A stretch of DNA of 49,029 bases from an uncultured Acidobacteriia bacterium (GTDB lineage Bacteria > Acidobacteriota > Terriglobia > Bryobacterales > Bryobacteraceae), in contig CAIYHG010000099.1 in assembly GCA_903925975.1 (NCBI GenBank), forward strand, positions 1-49,029, written 5' to 3'. Positions 1-7,592 of this stretch are shown one piece after another (position 1 is the stretch's first letter; every line of letters starts with the position of its first letter). Made by a program: the position numbers and the translations under genes. The notes under the pieces are model-generated. The model had not been told where the DNA came from and did not search any database. It saw only the letters and a list, made by a program, of their open reading frames with translations.

Positions 1-1
1 G

Positions 2-586
2 TTCCGCACGCTGCAGCAGGCGGTCGCCGATCTGACTTCGGTTGCCACCAAGATGCAGACGCAGCTTACGGACCTGGGGAATGCGGTCAAGGTGATGCAG
101 GCGCCGCCGGCTCCGCCGCCGGGAACCGCGGCGTCCACGGACGCGCCGGTCGGAATTCCGGCGATCTCAGCCACGGACTTGCTCGCTAATGCCGACCGCG
201 ACCGGACTGGAGGCAACTCGGATCTGGCGCTTCAGGAGTACTCCGACTATCTCAGGTATTACGGCAACACGGCCAAGGCGCCCGACGCGCAATTCTATAC
301 CGGTTTGATTCACTTCGAGCAGAAGGACTACGAGCAGGCCGTCAAGGATTTCGACTTATTGATCGAGAAGTACCCTACCGACAGCCCGCGCGTGCCGCAG
401 GCGTTTTATTACAAGGGCATGAGTCTTCTCAAGATTCCGGGCAACCGTACCAACGCCGCGAATGAGTTTAAGGAACTCATGCAGCAGTATCCACGGCACG
501 ACTTATCTAAGAAAGCCTGTACGGAGCTGCAAGGGCTGGGCTTGCGGTGCACGACGGCGGCTGCCGCGCCGGCCAAGAAGAAATAG
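2..586 (+). CDS. Tol-Pal system protein CpoB/YbgF-like, C-terminal part (5' end outside window)
   Basis: The reading frame is open from base 2, so the N-terminus lies upstream of the window. The visible part starts with a heptad-like coiled coil (LQQAVADL, then LTDLGNAVKVM), passes through a Pro/Ala linker, and continues into TPR-like helices (from about SDLALQEYSDYL through YTGLIHFEQKDYEQAVKDFDLLIEKYPTDS). This coiled coil, linker and TPR order is that of CpoB/YbgF, a periplasmic protein that works with the Tol-Pal envelope complex. Expected pal/tol neighbours would be upstream and cannot be seen. The protein ends in a short basic tail (AKKK). The family assignment rests on architecture; a generic outer-membrane TPR lipoprotein such as BamD is less likely because of the coiled coil. 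Confidence 0.7.
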   Translation, partial: FRTLQQAVADLTSVATKMQTQLTDLGNAVKVMQAPPAPPPGTAASTDAPVGIPAISATDLLANADRDRTGGNSDLALQEYSDYLRYYGNTAKAPDAQFYTGLIHFEQKDYEQAVKDFDLLIEKYPTDSPRVPQAFYYKGMSLLKIPGNRTNAANEFKELMQQYPRHDLSKKACTELQGLGLRCTTAAAAPAKKK

Positions 587-692
587 ACTCCCGATAATCC
601 TGTTCACTTTACGGCGGGATGGCCACTGAACTGCGCAACGCCTTTGGCGGCGTCGAAGGGCTCGTGTGGTATTCTGAATCTTCCAAACCCAG

Positions 693-2204
693 ATGGCGCA
701 GACTAGGTCTTTCCCGCGGATCTGCATCGCTTTGGGCCTGCCAGACGTCCAAACACTGCTGCAGCACGCGCGCCGGGAAGCCGAAGCCGGTGAAAGTTTT
801 TTCGAATTCCGTCTCGATTTTCTCGATAAACCAGCCCAGGGGCCGGAGGCGATCAGACGATTTCTGGAGGACCACCCGGAATGCGCCGTGTTCGCTACCT
901 GCCGCCGCCACCAGAATCACGGCAAGTTCAACGGCAGCATTGACGAGCAGTTGAGCTTGCTCGAGAAGGCGATCGGCGCCGGCGCCCAGGCTGTGGACGT
1001 GGAGATTGAAACCGCGGAGGCCGCGCCGGAACGGTTGGCGCACCTGCGAACGTTAAACCGGGTTATCGTCTCCTACCACAACTTCGAATCCACCCCGCCC
1101 ATGGATACGCTGATCGCGCGCGTGATGCGTCCGGGGGCGGATGCCTACAAGATAGTAACCACGGCCCGCAAGCCTTCCGACAACATTCGCGTTCTGGCCG
1201 CGGCCAAGGCGTTTCCCAAGCACAAGCTGGTGGTGCTGGGAATGGGCGAGCAGGGTTTTCCCACTCGCGTGCTCTCCCCCATCTTTGGCGGATACTTCAC
1301 TTACGCGGCCCCGATGTACGCGGAAGGCACGGCGGCGGGCCAGGTTAGCGCGCGCCTGCTGCGGCACATGTATCACGTGGAGAAGCTGAGCAAGTCCACG
1401 AAGATCTTCGGCGTTATTGCCGACCCTGTGCGGTACTCCCTTTCCCCGGCGGTGCATAACCGCGCATTTCAATCACGCCGCATCGACGCTGTCCTGCTGC
1501 CATTCCTGGTGGCGCCGGCGTATCTGCGCGATTTCTTCTCGATGGCCGAGCGGCTGCCGCTTGCCGGGTTCAGCGTGACGCTGCCGCACAAGCAGAAGGC
1601 GCTGCGCTATCTGGATGCGGTGGACCCGCTGGCCAAGCGCATCGGAGCCGTGAATACCGTGTGGCGCAAGGCCGGCAAGTGGCGCGGAGCGAATACGGAT
1701 TCCGCCGGCGTGACCGTTCCGCTGGCCCGGATGCTGCGCCTGAAGAACTCCTCGATCCTGCTGGTGGGGAACGGCGGGGCGGCGCGGAGCGCGGCTTTTG
1801 CGCTTACTGACGCCGGGGCCAAGGTGGCCCTGGTTGGGCGCAACGGCGACCGCGTTCGCGCGCTGGCCAAGATCTGCGGGGCGGAAGCTCTTTTGCGCGA
1901 CCAGTTGGCGGGGCGTAAGTACGACGCCGTGGTGCACGCCACTCCCCTGGGCACGGCGGCGCACCCTAAGGAATGCTTCTTCGATGGAGACATTCCGGCC
2001 GATCTCGTATTCGATATGGTGTATAATCCCGCCGATACCGAATTGTTGCGAAGATCCCGCGCTTTGGGAAAGACCGTAATCCCCGGCCTGGAGATGTTCG
2101 TGGAGCAGGCCGTGCGGAGCTTCGAACTGTGGACCGGCGAATCGGCGCCCAGGCCCGCGATGATGCAGGCCGCCGTCGAGGCGCTCGATCATAAGAGCAA
2201 ATAG
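693..2204 (+). CDS. aroDE: Bifunctional 3-dehydroquinate dehydratase (type I) / shikimate dehydrogenase
   Basis: A 503-residue fusion that would carry out steps three and four of the shikimate pathway: dehydroquinate to dehydroshikimate, then NADPH-dependent reduction to shikimate. Residues about 1-225 are a type I dehydroquinase with the catalytic His in VSYHNFE (H129) and the Schiff-base Lys in DAYKIV (K153). Residues about 231-503 are AroE: GVIADPVRYSLSPAVHN, LPHK with the catalytic Lys (K300), NTDSAG with the catalytic Asp (D336), and the nucleotide-binding turn GNGGAARS. The domain order equals that of the plant DHQ-SDH enzyme. The ATG at 693 places the dehydroquinase start correctly. 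A second, free-standing aroD lies at 8833 and an aroK-aroB fusion at 4262. Both active sites look intact, so both activities are expected in the cytoplasm. Confidence 0.95.
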   Translation: MAQTRSFPRICIALGLPDVQTLLQHARREAEAGESFFEFRLDFLDKPAQGPEAIRRFLEDHPECAVFATCRRHQNHGKFNGSIDEQLSLLEKAIGAGAQAVDVEIETAEAAPERLAHLRTLNRVIVSYHNFESTPPMDTLIARVMRPGADAYKIVTTARKPSDNIRVLAAAKAFPKHKLVVLGMGEQGFPTRVLSPIFGGYFTYAAPMYAEGTAAGQVSARLLRHMYHVEKLSKSTKIFGVIADPVRYSLSPAVHNRAFQSRRIDAVLLPFLVAPAYLRDFFSMAERLPLAGFSVTLPHKQKALRYLDAVDPLAKRIGAVNTVWRKAGKWRGANTDSAGVTVPLARMLRLKNSSILLVGNGGAARSAAFALTDAGAKVALVGRNGDRVRALAKICGAEALLRDQLAGRKYDAVVHATPLGTAAHPKECFFDGDIPADLVFDMVYNPADTELLRRSRALGKTVIPGLEMFVEQAVRSFELWTGESAPRPAMMQAAVEALDHKSK

Positions 2205-2237
2205 CACTGGCGCATGGGCGCCTTTGGGGGAACGCGA

Positions 2238-2435
2238 ATGAATGTCACCAGGCGTAACCTGTTTGCCACGATTACCGCTTCCGCGATGACCGCGGCCGCC
2301 CAGCAGGCGCCGCCCTCCCCGGCGGCGGATGAGGAACTCCAGGTTGCGCGGGAACGGATACGGCGCACGGCGGAGACGCTGGGCAGCATCCAGATTCCCA
2401 CGGAAACCGAACCCGCCTGCCAGTTCAAGGCGTAA
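2238..2435 (+). CDS. Small protein with Tat-like leader, upstream of amidase
   Basis: This 65-residue product starts at an ATG preceded by a good ribosome-binding site (GGGGGAA, about 6 bases upstream). An upstream start at 2214 is possible but lacks such a site. The N-terminus MNVTRRNLFATITASAMTAA has a twin arginine followed by a short hydrophobic stretch, as in Tat signal peptides. The remainder (about 40 residues) is charged and ends PTETEPACQFKA. The stop codon is only 6 bases before the amidase start, so the two are very probably co-translated. I do not recognise a family. It may be a separated export leader or small partner of the amidase. The coding assignment is supported by position and ribosome-binding site only. 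Confidence 0.55.
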   Translation: MNVTRRNLFATITASAMTAAAQQAPPSPAADEELQVARERIRRTAETLGSIQIPTETEPACQFKA

Positions 2436-2441
2436 CGCGCC

Positions 2442-3884
2442 ATGGCTGTTATCGACAACGATCTGTTCTTCTCCACCATTCCGGAACTCGGAGCCCGCAT
2501 CGGTTCCCGGGAGTTTTCCGCCGAAGAGCTGGCGCGCATTTTCGCGGACCGCTTGGAAAAGCTGGGCCCCCGCTTCAACTGCCTGGCGTTGTCGCTGCGG
2601 AACACGGCGCTGGCCAAAGCCAAAGAGGTGGACAAGGATATCAAGCGGGGCCGCACGCGCGGTCCGCTACAAGGCATTCCCTACGCGGTGAAAGACCTGC
2701 TCAGCGCGGCCGGACGCCCCACCACCTGGGGCGCCAAGCCCTACGCCAGGCAGGTTTTCGATTACGATGCGGCGGCCGTTCAGAAGCTTTCAGGCGTAGG
2801 CGGAGTCCTGGCCGCTAAGCTCTCGATGGTCGAGTTGGCGGGCGGCGGCGGTTACCGGTACCCCTCGGCCTCGCTTTTCGGCGCCGGACTGAATCCGTGG
2901 GACCGCACGCGCTGGTCTGGAGGCTCGTCGAGTGGCTCGGCGGCAGCGGTGGCGGCGGGGTTGGTCCCCTTCGCGCTTGGCTCCGAGACCTCCGGGTCGA
3001 TTATCACTCCGGCTTCGTATTGTGGCGTGACGGCACTGCGCCCCACCTACGGGTTGGTGAGCCGGTACGGGGCGATGGCGCTTTCGTGGACTCTGGATAA
3101 GATCGGGCCGTTCGCGCGGAGCGCGGCGGATTGCGGACTGATCCTCCAGGCGATTTCGGGCAAGGATGGCCGCGACCCGGGATCGGCGGGCAAGAGTTTC
3201 TACTACACGCCCCAGTATTCGCGGCCGCTGAAGGAACTGCGCATCGGCTACGCTCCCGCGGATTATTCCGAGCGCGCCGAGCCCGCGGCGCGGCCCGCTT
3301 TCGAGGAAGCGCTTCGCGTTCTGAAGGACGCGGGGGCGCAACTGGTGGAAGCCCGCCTTCCCGCCTTCCCCTATGGCGACGTGCTCATGGCGATTCTGAA
3401 CGCGGAAATGGGGTCTGTCTTCGAGTCTCTGATTGCGAGCGGGCAGGTGGAGGAGTTGGCCGACAAGGCCCAGATAGCCGGCTTGAAGGCCAGCCTGGAC
3501 GTGAAGGCCACGGACTATCTGAAGGCCATGCGCATCCGGCGGTTGATTCAGCGCGAGTTCGCGAAACTCTTCGGCGGTTTGGATGCGCTGATAGCCCCCG
3601 GGCGCACCGGCCCCGCGACGCGCGCCGATGCGCCCTTGAGCCTGCCGCCCGGATCGCCTCCGGCTCCGGCTCCGGCTCCGGCCGGCGACCCCGGATTTGG
3701 ATTCCTGATTCAGGCGGGCAACCTGGCTGGTCTTCCCGCGTTGGTCTTCCCGTGCGGGTTCGCCCAGGGTCTCCCGGTGGCGCTGCAAGTAGTGGGGGCG
3801 CCTTTCTCGGAGAACCTGCTGCTCTCCATCGGCCGCGAGTTTCAAACCCGGACCGACTGGCACAAGCGGCGTCCAGATGTGTAG
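2442..3884 (+). CDS. Amidase signature (AS) family amidase
   Basis: A 480-residue serine amidase of the AS family (GatA/FAAH-like), which hydrolyses amide bonds with a Ser-cisSer-Lys triad. The lysine is in PYAVKDLL (K84), the glycine/serine signature is WSGGSSSGSAAAVAAG (about 159-173, cis-Ser near S163), and the nucleophile is in GSETSGSI (S186). Length is normal. No gatB or gatC neighbour is present, so it is more likely a free amidase than the tRNA amidotransferase subunit; the substrate cannot be told. A run of CGGCTC hexamers at about 3657-3682 encodes a Pro-Ala-rich loop (PPAPAPAPAGD) near residue 410. It follows the small Tat-leader protein by 6 bases and probably shares its transcript. 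Confidence 0.9.
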   Translation: MAVIDNDLFFSTIPELGARIGSREFSAEELARIFADRLEKLGPRFNCLALSLRNTALAKAKEVDKDIKRGRTRGPLQGIPYAVKDLLSAAGRPTTWGAKPYARQVFDYDAAAVQKLSGVGGVLAAKLSMVELAGGGGYRYPSASLFGAGLNPWDRTRWSGGSSSGSAAAVAAGLVPFALGSETSGSIITPASYCGVTALRPTYGLVSRYGAMALSWTLDKIGPFARSAADCGLILQAISGKDGRDPGSAGKSFYYTPQYSRPLKELRIGYAPADYSERAEPAARPAFEEALRVLKDAGAQLVEARLPAFPYGDVLMAILNAEMGSVFESLIASGQVEELADKAQIAGLKASLDVKATDYLKAMRIRRLIQREFAKLFGGLDALIAPGRTGPATRADAPLSLPPGSPPAPAPAPAGDPGFGFLIQAGNLAGLPALVFPCGFAQGLPVALQVVGAPFSENLLLSIGREFQTRTDWHKRRPDV

Positions 3885-4261
3885 AGGCAGCCCGCGCCGC
3901 GCCTGCCGCCGCCATTCCCCATGCGCCATACATCCACCTATAGGTGGATCGTAAGCCTACGGTTCGATTGGAGATAATTCATCTTCCCCGCTCGCAAGGT
4001 GTATTAATATTGAAGATTGTGAGCCGAAATCGGGTTGGCGGAGCGCGCCGGACGGTAATCGATCCGCGCAGCTAAAATGGAAAGAAGCCCCGCGGAAGCT
4101 CATACGTTGGACCTGACAGCCGGAGTCTTGGGGCTTCCTGCGGCTAGGAGCGGCCCCGCCCGATGTGACGGCGGCCCGTGGCTGACGCAAACACGCCGTT
4201 GGTTTCCCCTTTGAGCGGGATGACTGGTTCTACTGCAACGGACTGAGTGAGGAGAACGAGA
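3885..4261 (+). other. Intergenic region between amidase and aroKB
   Basis: About 375 bases with no convincing gene. It holds the 18-base palindrome at 3932-3949, an AT-richer stretch at about 3966-4020, and a long-range inverted repeat (GAAGCCCC at 4084-4091 with GGGGCTTC at 4130-4137). The promoter of the aroKB fusion should lie here, but no good -35/-10 pair was identified. The small minus-strand frame across 3957-4190 has no recognisable protein features. Confidence 0.5.
3932..3949. promoter_or_regulatory. Perfect 18-bp palindrome (candidate operator or short terminator stem)
   Basis: The sequence ATCCACCTA followed directly by TAGGTGGAT reads identically on both strands with no central spacer. 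It lies 48 bases after the amidase stop codon and about 310 bases before the aroKB start. A spacerless palindrome is more typical of a protein-binding site than of a hairpin, but no regulator can be named and no second copy was found in the window. Confidence 0.45.
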
Positions 4262-5983
4262 GTGAACAACGGACGCGCCATTTATCTCGTCGGATTTAGC
4301 GGCTCCGGCAAGTCGACCATAGCGAAGTTGCTCGGCGAGAAATACAATTGGCCATCCTACGACCTGGACGAGCTCATTGTGCAGCGCAGCGGGATGACCA
4401 TTCCCGTGATCTTTCAGCGTGAAGGAGAGCCGGGGTTTCGCGTGCGAGAAGCCGAGGCCCTGCGCGCCGTCTCAAACGCGGGGCCGTGCGTGGTGGCTAC
4501 GGGCGGCGGCACGGTGATCCAGCCGGAGAACCGCGGCTTCATGGCCAGCAAGGGCTGGATTGTCTGCCTGGAAGGCCGACCGGAAATTCTGCTCGCCCGC
4601 ATTCAGGCGCAGCTAAAGACGGATGCCGGCGCCATACGGCCGATGCTCGACGCGGTGTATCCCCTCGATCAGGTTCGGGCGCTCAAGCGCGCGCGCCAAT
4701 CTGCGTATTCGCTGGCCGATTGGATCATACAAACGGACCGGCTGACGAGCGAGCAGGTGGCCCAGGAAGTGATGCGGGCGGCGGAATTGTTGGAGCATTC
4801 CGAGGCTCCCTCGGGGCTCGAAGACGTTCTCGGCACGCCCATGCGCCAGTCTCTGAATCCGGATTCGCCGCCTCCCATCGTTGTGGCCGCGGGCCCGTGG
4901 CCGTATTACGCGGTGGTGGATTGGAATCACATGCCCGCGCTCGGCGCGCAACTGAAGCGTGTGCTGCCGCTGGTGCGGCGCGCCGCCATTCTCACGGACC
5001 GCAGCACCTGGGATCGTCTGGGAAACACGGTGAACGCAACCTTGTCGGCGGCCGGTCTCGAAGTGCACGTCCGCCAGGTGCCGCCGGACGAAAGCATCAA
5101 GACCCCGGCTGAAGTCAACGCCATTCACGATTGGCTGCTGGGGATACGGCTGCGGCGCGACGACGTGCTCATCACCGTCGGCGCAGGGGCCATCGACGAC
5201 CTTGGTGGATTCGCAGCTTCCACGTACATGCGCGGCATCCCCCTGGTGAAAGTGCCCACTTCGCTCGAAGGCATGGTGGATAGCTCCATCGGCGGCAAGA
5301 CCGCCCTCAATCACCCCCGCGCGCGGAACCTGATCGGCACGTTCTTCCATCCGCGGCTGGTATGGTCCGATGTTTCGTTGCTTCAGGACGAACCGGCCGG
5401 CGAATTGCGCGCCGCATGGGCCGAGGTGGTCAAGTACGGAATGCTCGAAAGCTCGCTGTTGCGCGACCAGATCATGGGCGTAACGCTCTTCGACCTGCTG
5501 GAGCGCGACGTGGACAAATTGCTGGCTCTGGACCGGCCGACCATCGTCAACACCATTGCGCGTTGCGTGGCGCTGAAGGCGCAGGTGGTGGCCGGCGACG
5601 AACGCGATTTGGGGCAATACCGCATCTTCTTGAACTACGGGCACACGGTAGGGCACGCGCTCGAAACGGCCACGGGCTACGAATTGCCGCACGGGGACGC
5701 GGTGGCGATCGGGATGGCCATCGAGGCCAGGCTTGCGGTGCGGCTGGGAGTCGCCGATGCCGCGATGGAGAAACGCCAGGCCGATCTTCTCAAGCGCTTC
5801 GGCCTGCCTACGTGCATGCCAGAGGTATCACTCGACCGGCTGCTTGAACTGATCAACTCGGATAAGAAGGTCTTCGGCGATGCGCCGCGCTGGATTCTGC
5901 CGCAAGCCGTGGGGCGGGCCATGGTATCGAGAAACGTGGCCGAAGCGGACCTGATTGCCGTGCTGAAAGAGCGTTTCTGCTAG
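4262..5983 (+). CDS. aroKB: Bifunctional shikimate kinase / 3-dehydroquinate synthase
   Basis: A 573-residue fusion of two shikimate-pathway enzymes. Residues about 1-180 are shikimate kinase: Walker A GFSGSGKST (K17), DLDELIVQRSG for substrate and magnesium binding, and ATGGGTV. Residues about 205-573 are dehydroquinate synthase (NAD and zinc dependent): GAGAIDDLGGFAAS, VPTSLEGMVDSSIGGKTALNH, the zinc-ligand regions EVVKYGMLES and NYGHTVGHALE, and LPHGDAVAIGM. The start is taken as the GTG at 4262 because GAGGAG at 4249-4254 sits 7 bases before it; the in-frame GTG at 4247 would overlap that site. AroK and AroB catalyse non-consecutive steps (5 and 2), so the fusion probably serves co-expression rather than channelling. 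Confidence 0.94.
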   Translation: MNNGRAIYLVGFSGSGKSTIAKLLGEKYNWPSYDLDELIVQRSGMTIPVIFQREGEPGFRVREAEALRAVSNAGPCVVATGGGTVIQPENRGFMASKGWIVCLEGRPEILLARIQAQLKTDAGAIRPMLDAVYPLDQVRALKRARQSAYSLADWIIQTDRLTSEQVAQEVMRAAELLEHSEAPSGLEDVLGTPMRQSLNPDSPPPIVVAAGPWPYYAVVDWNHMPALGAQLKRVLPLVRRAAILTDRSTWDRLGNTVNATLSAAGLEVHVRQVPPDESIKTPAEVNAIHDWLLGIRLRRDDVLITVGAGAIDDLGGFAASTYMRGIPLVKVPTSLEGMVDSSIGGKTALNHPRARNLIGTFFHPRLVWSDVSLLQDEPAGELRAAWAEVVKYGMLESSLLRDQIMGVTLFDLLERDVDKLLALDRPTIVNTIARCVALKAQVVAGDERDLGQYRIFLNYGHTVGHALETATGYELPHGDAVAIGMAIEARLAVRLGVADAAMEKRQADLLKRFGLPTCMPEVSLDRLLELINSDKKVFGDAPRWILPQAVGRAMVSRNVAEADLIAVLKERFC

Positions 5984-6027
5984 CGTAGGGCTGCAAGCGG
6001 AACAGCGGCGATGCCTGAGCGGTGTGA

Positions 6028-6047
6028 GGCGGGCTGGACCGCCCGCC
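6028..6047. terminator. GC hairpin between convergent genes
   Basis: GGCGGGC (6028-6034), six-base loop, GCCCGCC (6041-6047). It lies between the convergent ends of aroKB and the alcohol dehydrogenase. It has no T tract on either side. It belongs to the GTGGGGC-type intergenic repeat family: its minus strand resembles 21643-21665, differing only in the loop. Confidence 0.5.
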
Positions 6048-6068
6048 CCAATCGTGGACCGACGCTGA

Positions 6069-7064
6069 CTAACTGCTAATGACGGTGATGACCTTGCCGG
6101 ATTGGCCCGTGCTCGCCAGTTCGAGCGCGCGGCCGATGGAAGCGAACTCAAACGTGTCCGTGACCACGCAAGAGGGCTTGAGCGTCCCATTCGCCACCAG
6201 CGCAATCACGCGGGAGAAGTCGCCGGGGTGATCGTAGATCAAGCTTGGCAATATAGTGATTCCCTCGCGCACAATGCGTAGCGGAACCAGACTTGCCGGC
6301 GCGGTAGAAAGCCCCAGGAGCACGATCTGGCTGCCCCGCGGCGCGGAGGCAAACGCCATCTCGACGGTTGCCGAAACGCCTGCGCACTCGAATACCGTGG
6401 TCACGTTCTCACCCAGCCACAGCTTTGCGAGATCGCCCGAGGCCGGGGTCTCGGCGCCCAACTCGCGGGCCACCCTGAGCTTATCCTCAAATTTGTCGTG
6501 GGCCAGTACTCGAATCCCCTGCCGCACGGCGGCGTGGATCAGCAAGAGGCCGACGACTCCGCAGCCCAGTACGGCTACGGTATCGCCCATGCTGCACCCG
6601 GCTACCAAGAGGCCGTGCACGGATACGGTTAAGGGCTCGATCGTCGCGGCATCCACATCGGAGATCGAATCCGGCACCGCCCAAACGAACTCGGCGGGAG
6701 CGGACGCGAAGTCGGCGAAGCAGCCCGGCACCGTTACGCCCATGCTCCTCTTGTTGGGGCAGATGCTGCCGCGCCCGGCACGGCAGAACGAGCACGTTCC
6801 GCAGGAGTAATTCGGTTCCACTACCACTCTTTGCCCGACCGCCAGCTTTGTGACGTCGTCCGCAACCGCGACCACTCTTCCAACTAATTCGTGTCCGAGC
6901 AGGAAAGGATAGGGCACTGGGCGATGGCCCTGGAAGAACGATACGTCCGACCCGCAGATGCCCACGCGCATCGGCTGAATCATGACCTCGCCCGCGCCCA
7001 GTTGCGGACGCGCGACTTCCTGAACTTCAATCTTTGTGGGAGCTAGCAATCGAGCGGCTTTCAT
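6069..7064 (-). CDS. Zinc-dependent alcohol dehydrogenase (MDR family, threonine/sorbitol dehydrogenase-like)
   Basis: A 331-residue medium-chain dehydrogenase that should oxidise an alcohol or polyol with NAD(P). Catalytic zinc ligands are visible as C37 in VGICGSD and H58-E59 in LLGHELVG. The structural zinc lobe is C88, C91, C94 and C102 (CGTCSFCRAGRGSIC). The nucleotide-binding fold shows VLGCGVVGLLLI. The start at 7064 (MKAARLLAP) is preceded by AGGAG at a normal distance; the longer frame upstream is not needed. It stands alone, transcribed toward aroKB. The exact substrate (threonine, sorbitol, galactitol-type) cannot be read from the sequence. Confidence 0.88.
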   Translation of the reverse strand: MKAARLLAPTKIEVQEVARPQLGAGEVMIQPMRVGICGSDVSFFQGHRPVPYPFLLGHELVGRVVAVADDVTKLAVGQRVVVEPNYSCGTCSFCRAGRGSICPNKRSMGVTVPGCFADFASAPAEFVWAVPDSISDVDAATIEPLTVSVHGLLVAGCSMGDTVAVLGCGVVGLLLIHAAVRQGIRVLAHDKFEDKLRVARELGAETPASGDLAKLWLGENVTTVFECAGVSATVEMAFASAPRGSQIVLLGLSTAPASLVPLRIVREGITILPSLIYDHPGDFSRVIALVANGTLKPSCVVTDTFEFASIGRALELASTGQSGKVITVISS

Positions 7065-7592
7065 CTGATGTCTCCTGGATTCACGGCTCTTGCCCTGCGA
7101 ATTGGTTCCTGGCGCAAGATGCATTTCGCGCCGTCAAGGGCCGGTAATTTTCAAACCATTATGTCACACGGCCAGCCAGTTCCCGGGTGCCGCGGAAACT
7201 GGCTAGGACCCTCCCGCGAGTGGCGCCTGCTAAGCGGAAATCGGCATCGCCCGCATCGAGGAACTTTCCCGGGGATGGGGCCGGGAGGTGCGCGTTTGCG
7301 GGGAGGTGCATGTAAACAGCGAGGCTGGAACTGTATTCACGAAAACAAATAAGTCATATTGGATAATTCAAATTGTGTAGCGTCTCTTGCTGGCGTAGAA
7401 TCCGGTTTCAGGAACATACAGCCGGCGGCAGTGCGCCCGGGTTGTTTGGGTGATCCGGAGTTGAAGGTCTAGGCGTCCTGTTTTACCGCGGCTCGGACGG
7501 GTTAAGCCAGCGCAGCGCAAACAGTCATCGAAACCGGTGATCGAGAGTGTCCGGCTGGAGCATTTGTATTTGGCGTGTCTGAAGGAGAAACG
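7065..7592. other. Divergent intergenic region between alcohol dehydrogenase and MBL gene
   Basis: About 530 bases between divergently transcribed genes. The stretch near 7315-7380 is AT-rich and probably carries promoter elements (for example GGATAAT at 7361-7367), but no -35/-10 pair with normal spacing was convincing. A 94-codon plus-strand frame at 7068-7352 has no recognisable domain and a composition like noncoding DNA. I see nothing else. Confidence 0.4.

Noticed and set aside
3657..3682. CGGCTC hexamer repeat in the amidase as a phase-variation tract
   Set aside because: The unit is six bases, so length changes keep the frame; it only encodes a Pro-Ala loop.
2790..3929. 379-codon minus-strand frame opposite the amidase
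   Set aside because: Arg/Gly-rich antisense shadow typical of GC-rich DNA; the amidase motifs decide the strand.
4084..4137. Inverted repeat GAAGCCCC/GGGGCTTC as riboswitch or small RNA
   Set aside because: 38-base loop without further pairing and no match to a riboswitch or SRP RNA pattern I know.
7068..7352. 94-codon frame in the gap before the MBL gene
   Set aside because: No domain, atypical residue use and overlap with the start of the alcohol dehydrogenase and promoter region.
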